A DNA stretch of 64,000 nucleotides from Pseudomonas capeferrum (GTDB lineage: Bacteria; Pseudomonadota; Gammaproteobacteria; Pseudomonadales; Pseudomonadaceae), in assembly GCF_000731675.1 (NCBI RefSeq), contig NZ_JMIT01000001.1:2665714-2729713 (forward strand), read 5' to 3'. The position numbers and the translations under genes were made by a program. Position 1 is the stretch's first letter; each line of letters begins with the position of its first letter. A model generated the notes under the pieces. That model was not told the DNA's origin. It did no database searches and saw only the letters and a list, made by a program, of their open reading frames with translations. This document shows positions 1 through 9,192 of this stretch, piece by piece.

Positions 1-308
1 CTGGCCCACGAACCCTGCAACGCCTGCCATTCGTTTTCCAGCAGTTCATTGCGGATCATCAGGCTTTCGATGCTGTTGGCATCACTGTTGAACACCGGGT
101 CGTCACTGCTGCGGTAATGCCGCAGCAATGCCTGCAGGTCGCCATTGAAGAAGCGTTCGGCAGTCTGCTTGAAGCCATCAAGCGCCTGGCGCGACTCGAA
201 CAGGTGCGCCTCGACCCGCTGGCTGTAGTCGTTGATCAGCCCCGGAACCTGGATACCGGCCAGCAGGCCGAACGTGAACAGCAACAACCGCAGGTAACTT
301 CTGAACAT
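1..308 (-). CDS. DUF2937 family membrane protein, N-terminal part
   Basis: The reading frame opens with ATG at 308 and runs off the left edge, so only about 102 N-terminal residues are visible. The first 20 residues are hydrophobic and look like a membrane anchor; they are followed by a soluble stretch rich in charged residues (FESRQALDGFK, then SDDPVFNSDANS). This pattern is that of the DUF2937 family of Pseudomonas, whose function is unknown. It is the third gene of a tight minus-strand series (9 nt after the amidotransferase gene), so it is probably co-transcribed. Confidence 0.75.
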   Translation of the reverse strand, partial: MFRSYLRLLLFTFGLLAGIQVPGLINDYSQRVEAHLFESRQALDGFKQTAERFFNGDLQALLRHYRSSDDPVFNSDANSIESLMIRNELLENEWQALQGSWA

Positions 309-317
309 GCAGCGTCC

Positions 318-1091
318 TTAGCTCTGGCCTTGCGCAACGCACTCTCCGTGCCGCCACAGTGCCCATTGACCCGGCGCGTAACGCTGCCAGGTCTCGTTCT
401 CGGTCAGGGCCTCGGTGGCAATCACCGTGACCACGTCATTGGGGGTCGTTTCGGTGTGAAAATCGACGATCAGGTCGACATCCTTCAACCTTGCAGCGCC
501 AAAGGGTGCGCGACGGGTGATGTGCACCAGCTTGGTCGAGCAGAAGCAGAACAGCCAGTCGCCATCGCTGAGCATGCAGTTGAACACGCCCTTGCCACGG
601 TAGCCGGCACAGGCTTCGACCAGCACCGGCAGCAGCTGTTCCACGGCGACCGGCTCTGGGAACGCCGCACGAATGCGGTTGAGCAGGTCGCAGAAGGCCG
701 CTTCGCTGTCGGTGTCACCCACAGGCCGGTAGAAGGTGGCTTCACCCTTGAACTCGCCCAATTGGCCGTTATGCGCAAAGCACCAGTTGCGGCCCCACAT
801 TTCGCGCACGAACGGGTGGGTGTTGGACAGGCAAACCCTGCCGACATTGGCCTGGCGGATATGGCCGATGACCACTTCGCTCTTGATCGGGTAACGCTGC
901 ACCAGGTTGGCCACTTCCGACTCGCTGCTCGCCGCCGGGTCCTGGAACAGGCGCAGGCCGCGCCCCTCATAGAAGCCGATGCCCCAGCCATCACGGTGCG
1001 GGCCGGTGCGGCCACCGCGCTGCATCAGGCCGGTGAAACTGAAAACGATGTCGGTGGGGACGTTGGCACTCATGCCCAGCAATTCGCACAT
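318..1091 (-). CDS. Class II glutamine amidotransferase (YafJ-like)
   Basis: A 257-residue protein that starts Met-Cys (MCELLGMSANVPTD), as expected for Ntn-type class II amidotransferases, where Cys2 becomes the catalytic N-terminal nucleophile. Later motifs fit the fold: RDGWGIGFYEG near residue 35, GHIRQANVG, and FAHNGQLGEF with the conserved Asn-Gly. These enzymes release ammonia from glutamine, but this stand-alone YafJ type has no synthase partner domain and its acceptor is unknown. A GGAG lies 8 nt before the ATG. It sits 14 nt downstream of the membrane protein gene and 9 nt before the DUF2937 gene, suggesting one operon. Confidence 0.88.
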   Translation of the reverse strand: MCELLGMSANVPTDIVFSFTGLMQRGGRTGPHRDGWGIGFYEGRGLRLFQDPAASSESEVANLVQRYPIKSEVVIGHIRQANVGRVCLSNTHPFVREMWGRNWCFAHNGQLGEFKGEATFYRPVGDTDSEAAFCDLLNRIRAAFPEPVAVEQLLPVLVEACAGYRGKGVFNCMLSDGDWLFCFCSTKLVHITRRAPFGAARLKDVDLIVDFHTETTPNDVVTVIATEALTENETWQRYAPGQWALWRHGECVAQGQS

Positions 1092-1105
1092 GCGCGTGTC
1101 TCCGG

Positions 1106-1600
1106 TTACAGACGAGGCTCGACCCGGCCGCCGCCAGCAGGTGCGGCAGGGGGATCGTTGCGGTAACGGTCGCGGCGTTCGGCCGACAAGGGGGCCTGGG
1201 CCGTGACGTCGGCATCCTCGACGGCCTGGCGCTTGGCCGCTGCCTCGGCTTGCTCGCGACGCTCACGGGCGCGCTTTTCCAGCGGCCAGCGCAACAGCAC
1301 GAAGAGCAGGTAGAGGGCAAAGGCGATCATGCCGTACATGGCAAAGTCGGAAACCGCGCGCCAGGCGTTGTTGCCCACCTTGAAGGCAACGTCCAGGGCG
1401 GTGATGGCAATCGCCGGGGCAAAGCTGTCCTTGACCGGGTCGACGACGGTCGGGGTCAGCAGCAGCACCGCCAGGATCACCCGCAGCGGTTCGCGCAGCC
1501 AGCGCCACATCCATCCGGTGAGCTTGAAGCCCACCAGCAGGCAGCCCAGGGCGGCAAGGGCGTACAGGCCCCAGGCGAGGGTATAGTCGTTCTCGGTCAT
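1106..1600 (-). CDS. Conserved inner-membrane protein of unknown function
   Basis: A 164-residue protein with about four hydrophobic segments in the first 115 residues (WGLYALAALGCLLVGFKL; LRVILAVLLLTPTVV; a middle Ala/Val-rich segment; MYGMIAFALYLLFVLL). It ends in a charged cytoplasmic tail rich in Arg, Glu and Ala and then Pro (KRARERREQAEAAAKRQ). No enzymatic motif is visible. It is the first gene of a three-gene minus-strand run. The divergent neighbour is oligopeptidase B. Pseudomonas homologues are usually called hypothetical or, misleadingly, MFS proteins; it is far too short for an MFS carrier. Confidence 0.75.
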   Translation of the reverse strand: MTENDYTLAWGLYALAALGCLLVGFKLTGWMWRWLREPLRVILAVLLLTPTVVDPVKDSFAPAIAITALDVAFKVGNNAWRAVSDFAMYGMIAFALYLLFVLLRWPLEKRARERREQAEAAAKRQAVEDADVTAQAPLSAERRDRYRNDPPAAPAGGGRVEPRL

Positions 1601-1711
1601 GGTGTTCGTGCAAGCCAGGCAAAGAGTTGCCTATGATAAACACTTTTCAGGGCGCAGGCGCCCCTCCGCTGTTCGGAGGCCCGCGCCGACCTCCCAGCCA
1701 AGAGAATGCAG

Positions 1712-3754
1712 ATGCCCACCCAGCCCCAGCCCCCCATTGCCCGCGCAGACCAGTCCAGTGACCCGTATGCCTGGCTGCAGCAGCGTGACACCCCCGAGGT
1801 GCTCGACTACCTGCAGGCCGAAAACAGCTACCAGGAGGCCTGCCTGGCCCATCAGGCGCCATTGCGCGAACAACTGTTCGAGGAAATCAAGGGCCGCATC
1901 CTCGAGACCGACCTGTCACTGCCCTCGCCCTGGGGCCCGTACCTGTACTACACCCGCACCACCGCCGGCGACGAGTACCCACGCCATTACCGCTGCCCGC
2001 GCCCGGCCGACGACTCCAACACGGTGGATGAAAGCCGCGAGCAACTGCTGCTCGACCCTAACGCCCTGGCCAACGGCGGCTTCCTGTCGCTGGGTGCCTT
2101 CAACGTCAGCCCCGACCATCGCCTGCTGGCCTACAGCCTCGACACCAGCGGCGATGAGGTCTACACCCTGTACGTCAAGGACCTGGGCAACGACCGTGTC
2201 ACCGCCCTGCCCTTCGAGGACTGCGACGGTAGCCTGACCTGGGCCAATGACAGCCAGACGCTGTTTTTCGCCGAACTCGATGACACCCACCGCCCCTGGC
2301 GCCTGCGCCGCCACACCTTGGGCGGCAGCGACGCGCCGACTGTGTTCGAAGAGCCGGACGGCCGCTTCTTCCTGCATTGCTACCGCACAAGCTCCGAACG
2401 CCAGCTGGTGCTGTTGCTCAACAGCAAGACCACCAGCGAGGCCTGGGTACTCGATGCCCAAACCCCGCAGTTGCCGTTCACCTGCCTGGCGCCGCGGGTG
2501 GAGGGCCATGAGTACTTCCCCGACCACGGCCAGCTCGATGGCCAGTGGCAGTGGTTCGTGCGCAGCAACCAGGACGGCATCAACTTCGCCCTCTACCACG
2601 CCCCGGCCGACCAGGTCCCGACCCGTGATCGCTGGCAACTGCTGGTGCCGCACAACGACAAGGTCATGCTCGAGGGCCTGAGCCTCAACGCGGGGGCGCT
2701 GACCCTGAGCCTGCGCGAAGGTGGCCTGCCGATCATCGAAGTGCGCCCGCAGGGCCTGCCTGCCTATCGCGTCGAATTGCCGGATGCGGCCTACAGCCTT
2801 TACGTGCAAGACAGCCTGGAATTCGCCAGCAGCCGCGTGCGCCTGCGTTACGAAGCGCTCAACCGCCCGGCCCAGGTGCGCCAGCTGGAGCTGGCCAGCG
2901 GTGCGCAGGTGGTGCTCAAGCAAACCCCGGTGCTGGGCGTGTTCGATGCCGACGACTATGTCAGCCAGCGCCTGTGGGCCACCGCCCAGGACGGCACCCA
3001 GGTACCGATCAGCCTGGTGCGTCGCCGCGAAGACCTGGGCAAGACCGTGCCGCTGTACCTGTATGGTTACGGCGCCTATGGCGAAAGCCTCGACCCGTGG
3101 TTCTCGCATGCGCGCCTGAGCCTGCTGCAGCGCGGCGTGGCCTTCGCCATTGCCCATGTGCGCGGTGGCGGCGAACTGGGTGAGGCCTGGTACCGGGCCG
3201 GCAAACAGGAACACAAGCAGAACAGCTTCACCGACTTCATCGCCTGTGCCGAGCACCTGATCGCCGAAGGCGTGACCTCGCCCGAGCGCCTGGCGATCAG
3301 TGGTGGTAGCGCCGGCGGGCTGCTGATGGGGGCGGTGCTCAACCTGCGCCCTGAGCTGTTCCGCTGCGCGATCGCCGAAGTGCCCTTCGTCGACGTGCTC
3401 AACACCATGCTCGACCCCGACCTGCCGCTGACCGTCACCGAGTACGACGAATGGGGCAACCCGCAGGAGCCTGAGGTGTATGAGCGCATCAAGGCCTACG
3501 CCCCGTACGAGAACGTCAAGGCCCAGGCCTACCCGGCCATGCTGGTGGTGGCTGGCTACAACGACAGCCGCGTGCAGTACTGGGAGGCGGCCAAGTGGGT
3601 GGCCCGCCTGCGCACACGCAAGACCGATGACAACCTGCTGCTGCTCAAGACCGAAATGGGCGCCGGGCATGGCGGCATGAGTGGGCGGTACCAGGGGCTC
3701 AAGGATGTGGCGCTGGAGTATGCGTTTGTGTTTGGTGAACTGGGCGTGAACTGA
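1712..3754 (+). CDS. ptrB: Oligopeptidase B (prolyl oligopeptidase family S9A)
   Basis: A serine peptidase of about 680 residues that cleaves short peptides after basic residues in the cytoplasm. The N-terminal two thirds form the beta-propeller (opening DPYAWLQQRDTPEVLDYL). The C-terminal alpha/beta hydrolase domain carries the nucleophile in ISGGSAGGLLMG, the Asp in VAGYNDSRVQYWE and the His in GAGHGGMSGR. The length matches the family. Two ATGs are possible, at 1706 and 1712; the purine-rich AAGAGA at 1700-1705 has proper spacing only to 1712, so that start is preferred. A GC-rich hairpin follows the stop. Confidence 0.93.
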   Translation: MPTQPQPPIARADQSSDPYAWLQQRDTPEVLDYLQAENSYQEACLAHQAPLREQLFEEIKGRILETDLSLPSPWGPYLYYTRTTAGDEYPRHYRCPRPADDSNTVDESREQLLLDPNALANGGFLSLGAFNVSPDHRLLAYSLDTSGDEVYTLYVKDLGNDRVTALPFEDCDGSLTWANDSQTLFFAELDDTHRPWRLRRHTLGGSDAPTVFEEPDGRFFLHCYRTSSERQLVLLLNSKTTSEAWVLDAQTPQLPFTCLAPRVEGHEYFPDHGQLDGQWQWFVRSNQDGINFALYHAPADQVPTRDRWQLLVPHNDKVMLEGLSLNAGALTLSLREGGLPIIEVRPQGLPAYRVELPDAAYSLYVQDSLEFASSRVRLRYEALNRPAQVRQLELASGAQVVLKQTPVLGVFDADDYVSQRLWATAQDGTQVPISLVRRREDLGKTVPLYLYGYGAYGESLDPWFSHARLSLLQRGVAFAIAHVRGGGELGEAWYRAGKQEHKQNSFTDFIACAEHLIAEGVTSPERLAISGGSAGGLLMGAVLNLRPELFRCAIAEVPFVDVLNTMLDPDLPLTVTEYDEWGNPQEPEVYERIKAYAPYENVKAQAYPAMLVVAGYNDSRVQYWEAAKWVARLRTRKTDDNLLLLKTEMGAGHGGMSGRYQGLKDVALEYAFVFGELGVN

Positions 3755-3763
3755 CCCATGCTG

Positions 3764-3784
3764 GGGGCGCTCTGCGCCCCTTTC
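3764..3784 (+). terminator. Rho-independent terminator after ptrB
   Basis: A 7-bp perfect GC stem (GGGGCGC / GCGCCCC) with a 3-nt loop is followed by TTTC, just after the ptrB stop. It lies between two convergent genes. Confidence 0.6.
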
Positions 3785-3792
3785 ACAAACCC

Positions 3793-4071
3793 TCAGTCCT
3801 CCTCCACCGGCACCTTGGCCGGCTCTGGCCGCAACCCCGGCAAAGGCTGGTCTTTAGGGGGCCCCGGCACCGGCATCGGTGGCAACAGCGGCGCGCCAGG
3901 CTGGCTGTCGTATGCCTTGGGCGGCGTACTTGGGGTGATCTGCGGGTAAGGCGTGGGCGTAGGCGTGCCAGGCGCACCGGGCACGGGTGTATTGAGCCTG
4001 GGTGGCGTGCTGGCCGCTTCGGCCATGGGCAAGCCAGCCAGCAACAACGCGGCGAGGATCGCATGCAACAT
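3793..4071 (-). CDS. Small secreted proline-rich protein
   Basis: A 92-residue protein with a clear signal peptide (MLHAILAALLLAGLPMAEAA). The mature part is almost all Pro, Thr, Gly and Ala (TPTPTPYPQITPSTPP; PMPVPGPPKDQPLPG) and ends VEED. A strong AGGAGG lies just upstream of the ATG at 4071, which supports this start over the longer frame extending to 4533. No domain is recognised; proline-rich exported proteins of this kind may be flexible cell-envelope spacers, but this is only a guess. Confidence 0.7.
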   Translation of the reverse strand: MLHAILAALLLAGLPMAEAASTPPRLNTPVPGAPGTPTPTPYPQITPSTPPKAYDSQPGAPLLPPMPVPGPPKDQPLPGLRPEPAKVPVEED

Positions 4072-4203
4072 CAGCAACCTCCTGTCGGGAACCTTTCTAC
4101 AGGCTACGCCTAAATGACAGCTTTCGCCTGTCCGCCTGGCCTGCAAGCGCGCTAGACTCAGTGGCATAACCGTCATTTGCCTGATCAGAACAAAGGAAAC
4201 ACC

Positions 4204-4575
4204 ATGAGCTCGGCCTCTACTTCCGCCGCCACCGCGCGCCTCGACCGCATCCTCGCCGATGCCAAGCGCGACAAAGAAATGGGCTACCGCGACAAGGCCC
4301 TGAAGATGTACCCGCATGTGTGTGGCCGCTGCGCCCGCGAGTTCGCCGGCAAGCGCCTGAGCGAGCTGACGGTGCACCACCGTGACCACAACCACGACAA
4401 CAACCCGCAGGACGGTTCGAACTGGGAGTTGCTGTGCCTGTACTGCCACGACAACGAACACTCGCGCTATACCGACCAGCAGTATTTCAGCGAAGGCTCG
4501 ACCAGCACCCCGAGCATCGCCAAGGCCACCCACAACCCGTTTGCCGGGCTGGCGGGTCTGCTGAAGAAAGACTGA
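4204..4575 (+). CDS. yajD: YajD family HNH nuclease-like protein
   Basis: A 123-residue protein with a zinc-ribbon HNH fold: first Cys pair CGRC near residue 39, then the core TVHHRDHNHDNNPQDGSNWE, then the second Cys motif LCLYCHDNEH. These residues would bind the structural zinc and the catalytic metal. YajD-type proteins are widespread in Gammaproteobacteria and no physiological substrate is established. AAAGGAAACACC precedes the ATG at 4204, a better start than the in-frame codon at 4177. Confidence 0.88.
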   Translation: MSSASTSAATARLDRILADAKRDKEMGYRDKALKMYPHVCGRCAREFAGKRLSELTVHHRDHNHDNNPQDGSNWELLCLYCHDNEHSRYTDQQYFSEGSTSTPSIAKATHNPFAGLAGLLKKD

Positions 4576-4646
4576 ACATCGATTCGCCCCCCGCTGCTAC
4601 CGGCGAGCCCGTATAATCGCGCTTTTTACGCGAAGGGCCCCGGTAC

Positions 4647-5117
4647 GTGGCAAACAAACGATACAGCTGCATCGGCCTGTTCAACCCCAAGTCGGCAGAA
4701 AACGTCGGCTCGGTGATGCGCGCAGCAGGTTGCTACGGCGTCAACTCGGTGTTCTACACCGGCAAGCGCTATGAACGCGCCCGCGACTTCGTCACCGACA
4801 CCAAGCGTGTGCACTACGACATCCCCCTGATTGGCATCGACGACCTGCAGCGCATCATCCCGCTGGGTTGCACGCCTGTGGCAGTGGAACTGGTCGAAGG
4901 CGCACGGCCGCTGCCCGAATACACCCACCCGGATCGCGCCATCTACATCTTCGGGCCGGAAGACGGCAGCCTCGATGCCAGCGTGCGGGCGTGGTGTGAA
5001 GAAACCATCTACATCCCGACCGAAGGTTGCATGAACCTGGCGGCGACGGTGAATGTGGTGCTGTATGACCGGTTGGCCAAAGGCCTGAATACCCGTTCCG
5101 GGCCCAAGTTCAAATAA
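4647..5117 (+). CDS. TrmH/SpoU-family RNA 2'-O-methyltransferase
   Basis: A 156-residue SPOUT methyltransferase. The three SpoU motifs are present: motif 1 in SAENVGSVMRAAGCYG (Asn and Arg), motif 2 in FGPEDGSL, and motif 3 in PTEGCMNLAATVNVVLYDR. These build the trefoil knot that binds S-adenosylmethionine. The protein has no extra RNA-binding domain, like TrmL, but its sequence is not TrmL and the target nucleotide cannot be told. The start is GTG at 4647. A GC-rich hairpin follows the stop. Confidence 0.88.
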   Translation: MANKRYSCIGLFNPKSAENVGSVMRAAGCYGVNSVFYTGKRYERARDFVTDTKRVHYDIPLIGIDDLQRIIPLGCTPVAVELVEGARPLPEYTHPDRAIYIFGPEDGSLDASVRAWCEETIYIPTEGCMNLAATVNVVLYDRLAKGLNTRSGPKFK

Positions 5118-5140
5118 AAAGCCACTTCTGATGGTGCTCA

Positions 5141-5165
5141 TGCCGGCCCCGCGAAGAGGCCGGCA
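5141..5165. terminator. Hairpin between convergent genes
   Basis: TGCCGGCC and GGCCGGCA form a perfect 8-bp stem around the loop CCGCGAAGA. It lies between the methyltransferase and the convergent aldehyde dehydrogenase and could end transcription from either side. There is no long T tract, and the loop resembles a REP core, so it may be a degenerate REP. Confidence 0.4.
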
Positions 5166-5227
5166 CAGACAAACCAGAAGCGGCCAGGTGCTGAGCTCCG
5201 TCAGAACAGCACCGTCCTGCAGTCAGC

Positions 5228-6718
5228 TCACGCAGCGTTGATCCAGATGGTCTTCAACTCCGTGTACTGGTCATGGGCCCAGATGGACTTGTCACGCCCA
5301 CCAAAGCCGGACTCTTTGTAGCCACCGAACGGCGTCGACGCATCGCCCTCGCCAAAGCAGTTCACCGTCACCACCCCCGCGCGGATTTCCCGTGACAGGC
5401 GCAAGGCATTGCGCAGGCTGCCGGTGTAGGCCGAAGCGGCCAGGCCGTAGACGGTGTCGTTGGCCAGCTCGATCGCTTCCTCAATGGTCTCGAACGACGT
5501 TACGCTCAACACTGGGCCGAAAACTTCCTCGACGAACAACCGATTGTCAGGCGTAACCCCGTCAACGATGGTCGGCTGCACGAACACGCCCTGCTCGGTC
5601 TCACCGCCCTGCACCACGTTGAGCTTCTGCTCGGCGGCATATTCCAGGTAAGACTTCACCTTCTCGAAGTGCGATTTGCTGACCATCGCGCCCAGGCGGT
5701 TTTCCGGGTCGAGCGGGTCGCCCAGCTTCCAGTCCTTCAAGTGCTTGCCAATCAGGGTCAGCAGTTCGTCCTTGACGTCCTTGTGCACGATCAGGCGCGA
5801 AGAGGCCGAGCAATTCTCGCCCATGTTCCAGAACGCACCGGCGGTGACGAACTGGGCCACTTCGTCCAGGTCTTCGCAGTCATTCATGACCACGGCCGGG
5901 TTCTTGCCCCCCAGCTCCAGGACAATGCGCTTGAGGTTGGACTCGGCGGCGTATTTCAGGAACAGGCGGCCGGTGTCGGTGGAGCCGGTGAAGCTGACCA
6001 TCGGGATGTCCATGTGGCGGCCGATGGCTTCGCCCACTTCACGGCCACCGCCAGGCACCAGGTTGAACACACCCGCCGGTACGCCAGCCTGGTGGGCCAG
6101 TTCGGCCACGCGCAGGGCGCTGAGGGTGGTTTCCTTGGCCGGCTTGACCACGATCGAGCACCCGGCGGCCAGCGACGGGGCGATCTTCCAGGCCAGCATC
6201 AGCAGCGGGAAGTTCCAGGGCAGCACCAGGCCGACCACACCGATGGCTTCACGCACCACCATGGTCACGGCAGCGTTGCCGGTCGGCGCGGTGCTGTCGT
6301 AGATCTTGTCGATCAGCTCGGCGTGCCAGCGGATGGTGTGGATGGTTTCCGGCACGTCGACGTTCTGGCATTCACTGACCGGCTTGCCGCTGTCCAACGC
6401 TTCCAGTACCGCCAGCTCATGGCTGTGGTCTTCCAGCAACTGGGCGAACTTCAGCAGGATGTGCTTGCGCTCACCCGGTTGCAGCTTGGACCACGAACCG
6501 TCTTCGAACACGCGCTTGGCTGCTGCCACGGCAAGGTCGACATCCTGCACGTCGCAAGCGGCGACTTCGGCCAGTTGCTTGCCGGTGGCCGGGTTGCTGG
6601 TGACGAAGGTGCGGCCCGAGACAGCATCGCGGAATTCACCGTCGATGAACGCCTGGGTACGCAGTTGCAGGTCGGCGGCGATGGCCGCGTACTGTGCCTT
6701 GCTCAGTAATTCAGCCAT
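5228..6718 (-). CDS. NAD(P)-dependent aldehyde dehydrogenase (PuuC/betaine-aldehyde type)
   Basis: A 496-residue aldehyde dehydrogenase that oxidises an aldehyde to the acid. Visible landmarks: VLPWNFPLLMLAWKIAPSLA, cofactor-binding SFTGSTDTGR near residue 240, the general base Glu in VLELGGKNPAVV, the nucleophilic Cys in GENCSASSRL near 300, and the C-terminal FGGYKESGFGGRDKS. It resembles enzymes acting on amino aldehydes. It is the last gene of a cluster with a DHDPS-family lyase (2 nt upstream), an MFS carrier, an FAD amine oxidase and a GntR regulator, so it likely finishes that pathway. The substrate is unknown. Confidence 0.9.
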   Translation of the reverse strand: MAELLSKAQYAAIAADLQLRTQAFIDGEFRDAVSGRTFVTSNPATGKQLAEVAACDVQDVDLAVAAAKRVFEDGSWSKLQPGERKHILLKFAQLLEDHSHELAVLEALDSGKPVSECQNVDVPETIHTIRWHAELIDKIYDSTAPTGNAAVTMVVREAIGVVGLVLPWNFPLLMLAWKIAPSLAAGCSIVVKPAKETTLSALRVAELAHQAGVPAGVFNLVPGGGREVGEAIGRHMDIPMVSFTGSTDTGRLFLKYAAESNLKRIVLELGGKNPAVVMNDCEDLDEVAQFVTAGAFWNMGENCSASSRLIVHKDVKDELLTLIGKHLKDWKLGDPLDPENRLGAMVSKSHFEKVKSYLEYAAEQKLNVVQGGETEQGVFVQPTIVDGVTPDNRLFVEEVFGPVLSVTSFETIEEAIELANDTVYGLAASAYTGSLRNALRLSREIRAGVVTVNCFGEGDASTPFGGYKESGFGGRDKSIWAHDQYTELKTIWINAA

Positions 6719-6720
6719 TT

Positions 6721-7605
6721 TCAGGCACCTCCGGTGATCTGGGCGATGTTGCGCTTGAGTTCAGTGACCACGCGCTCGAGTGCCTGCTTCTCGGCAGCGT
6801 CCAGCTCGGACAGCGGCTTGCGCACGCCACCGGTGCTCAGGCCGTTCAGGGCCACGCCGTACTTGATCGACTGGACGAACTTGCCACCTTCCAGGAAGTC
6901 CATCAGCGGCATCATGGCGCTCATGATGCGGCGGCCTTTGTCGAAGTCTTTCTCGACCACGCAGGCCTCGAACAGGGCCACGTGCTCCCGCGGGATGAAG
7001 TTGGAGCCGGCGCACACCCAGCTTTGGGCGCCCCAGGCGAAGAACTCCAGGGCCTGGTCGTCCCAGCCGCACGACAGCTGGATGTTCGGGCGCTGGATGG
7101 CCAGCCGGTGCAGTTGGGCCATGTCGCCAGAGCTTTCCTTGATGGCGACGATGTTTTTCACATCGGCGACCGCATCGAAGAACGCTTCGCCCATGCTCAC
7201 GCTCATGCGGCCTGGGTAGTTGTAGAGCACAGCGTCGACCGCTTTGACGTGCAGGGCGATTTCCTGCTGGGTCGGCAGCGCGTACGGCGGGGTGCCCACC
7301 AGCAGCGCATCGGCTTTGATTTCCTTGGCGTGCTTGGCGAACGCCACCGAGTCTTCGGTGCGGATCGCGCCGGTGCCGATGATCAGCGGCAGGCGGCCGT
7401 TGAGCACGTCCTTGGCCTGGGCGGCCAGTTCGATACGCTCTTGCGCGGTGTGGGCGTAGTACTCGCCGGTGGAGCCACCGATGATCACGCCGTGGATTTT
7501 CGATTCGACCAGGTAATCGAGCACTTCGGCGAACGCCGCCTTGTCGATCGAACCGTCCGCAGCCAGCGGAGTGATTGCCGGGGTGTAGATGCCTTCGAAT
7601 TTCAC
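6721..7605 (-). CDS. Dihydrodipicolinate synthase (DHDPS/NAL) family lyase
   Basis: A 294-residue class I aldolase-fold protein. The Tyr of the family lies in LYNYPGRMSV and the Schiff-base Lys in AIKESSGDMAQ; the N-terminal GGSTGEYYAHT matches the substrate carboxylate-binding loop. Because it sits inside a catabolic cluster and is distinct from the dapA at the right end of the window, it is probably not a lysine-biosynthesis enzyme but an aldolase, dehydratase or deaminase for a 2-oxo acid intermediate. It is nearly contiguous with the aldehyde dehydrogenase gene. Confidence 0.85.
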   Translation of the reverse strand: MKFEGIYTPAITPLAADGSIDKAAFAEVLDYLVESKIHGVIIGGSTGEYYAHTAQERIELAAQAKDVLNGRLPLIIGTGAIRTEDSVAFAKHAKEIKADALLVGTPPYALPTQQEIALHVKAVDAVLYNYPGRMSVSMGEAFFDAVADVKNIVAIKESSGDMAQLHRLAIQRPNIQLSCGWDDQALEFFAWGAQSWVCAGSNFIPREHVALFEACVVEKDFDKGRRIMSAMMPLMDFLEGGKFVQSIKYGVALNGLSTGGVRKPLSELDAAEKQALERVVTELKRNIAQITGGA

Positions 7606-7679
7606 GGTAGGTTCTCCAGTGCGTTGATCAGTGTTGTAGAGGCCGCAGCGGTGCGACGCTGCGGCCGGTGGTCATGGGT

Positions 7680-9008
7680 TCAGGTCAGCGAAGCTGCTTG
7701 CTGCAGGTTCAGCGAACGGGTTTCCGGTGCTAGGGCGACGGAGAAGGCCAGGCCGACAAAGGTGACGGCGGCAGCGGCATACATGGTTGCGCCGATGCCA
7801 TAGTTGTCGAGGGCGATGGGGACCAGCCAGGTGCCGACCGCAGCACCGACCCGCGACATGGAGGTGCCCACGCCAACGGCGCCAGCGCGGATTTCGGTAG
7901 GGAACAGCTCGTTGGGGTAGACCAGCTGCAGTACTTGGGCACCGCCAATGAACAATGCATAGGCCCCGAACAGCACCAGGATGAGCATCTCGTTGCCGTT
8001 GCTGAACGCCGCCAGGCCCAGCAGGGCCAGCCCCGACCAGAAGAAGCTGTGCAGCAGCGTAGTGCGCCGGCCAATGGTGTTCAGCAAGCGGGTGCCGACG
8101 ATGCAACCGACCACGAACAGGCAGGTGATGGCGACCGAACCGATCGATGCCCAGTCACCCTTCAGGTTCAGTGCACCCAGCACTTTCGGGGCGAAGGCGT
8201 ACACGGCGAACACCGGGATCACCGAGCAGGTCCAGAACATGGTGACGAACAGCATGCGTTTGCCGTAGCCGGAGTGCAGCAGGCTGAAGAACGACAGCTT
8301 GCGGGCCTTGGGCTCTTCCGGCAGGTTGCGCAGCGAGAAGCCCTCGCCATAGACGCGCTTGATCACCTGCTCGGCCTCGGACGAACGGCCTTTGCTGATC
8401 AACCAGCGCGGCGACTCCGGGGTGCCCAGGCGCATGACGAACAGCAGCGCGCCGATCACCGCTGCACTGGCCAGCACCAGGCGCCAGGCATCCTCGCCTC
8501 CGTTGCGCAGCAGCGCTTCACCGACCACGTAGGCGGTAGCGGCACCGGCGAACCACAGCACGGTCAAGGTAGCCAGGCGCGGGCCGCGGTTCTTCTTCGG
8601 CAAGAACTCCACCAGCAGCGAAGTGGCCACCGGGTACTCGATGCCCACTGCGATACCGATGGCAAACCGCAGCAGGAACAACGCCAGCGCCGACTCCACC
8701 CAGAATTGCGCAAGCGAGGCCAGGATGAACAGGGTCGGGCCTACGAAGAACACCCGCTTGCGGCCAAAGCGGTCAGTCAACCAACCGCCGAAGAAGCCGC
8801 CGAAGAAAATGCCGATCAGCGCCGAGGCGGCGATCATGCCCTGCCAGAAGCTGTTCAGGCCAAGGCCTGCAGACATTTGCACCATGGCCACGCCAATGAT
8901 GCTCAACACATAGCCATCGACGAACGATCCGCCACCCGAGCGCAGGGTCAGCAACTGGTGGAAGCGGTTGATCGGTACTTCTTCAATCGAAATATTCGGA
9001 CTTGTCAT
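7680..9008 (-). CDS. MFS transporter (sugar/organic-acid porter type)
   Basis: A 442-residue inner-membrane carrier with about 12 transmembrane segments. The signature GGWLTDRFGRKRVF follows TM2, and PESPRWLISKGR at the end of TM6 is typical of the sugar porter / AAHS-like families. The large central loop (residues about 205-245) is polar. The ATG at 9008 has GGAAC upstream and is preferred over the longer frame from 9038. It probably imports the substrate of the surrounding cluster. Confidence 0.88.
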   Translation of the reverse strand: MTSPNISIEEVPINRFHQLLTLRSGGGSFVDGYVLSIIGVAMVQMSAGLGLNSFWQGMIAASALIGIFFGGFFGGWLTDRFGRKRVFFVGPTLFILASLAQFWVESALALFLLRFAIGIAVGIEYPVATSLLVEFLPKKNRGPRLATLTVLWFAGAATAYVVGEALLRNGGEDAWRLVLASAAVIGALLFVMRLGTPESPRWLISKGRSSEAEQVIKRVYGEGFSLRNLPEEPKARKLSFFSLLHSGYGKRMLFVTMFWTCSVIPVFAVYAFAPKVLGALNLKGDWASIGSVAITCLFVVGCIVGTRLLNTIGRRTTLLHSFFWSGLALLGLAAFSNGNEMLILVLFGAYALFIGGAQVLQLVYPNELFPTEIRAGAVGVGTSMSRVGAAVGTWLVPIALDNYGIGATMYAAAAVTFVGLAFSVALAPETRSLNLQQAASLT

Positions 9009-9192
9009 TATTGTTCCTACCACTTCATCTGCATGCACATATTCAAGGCGAGCGCGGCCGCGAAACTGAAAACACGGTTCAGCCCCGGGTGACCGGACAG
9101 CGCATCTCGATCATCAAATTCGGGCAAAGCGCGCCCGTGCCGGCTAACTCACACCCGGCGTTAAATGTTCAATGGCCTAACTCAGATAAGGA

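Noticed and set aside
3793..4533. 246-residue protein on the minus strand
   Set aside because: The upstream part is antisense to the HNH gene; a signal peptide and AGGAGG fix the start at 4071.
6721..7605. Calling this DHDPS-family gene a second dapA
   Set aside because: It lies in a regulated catabolic cluster, while the gene beside bamC at the right end is the biosynthetic dapA.
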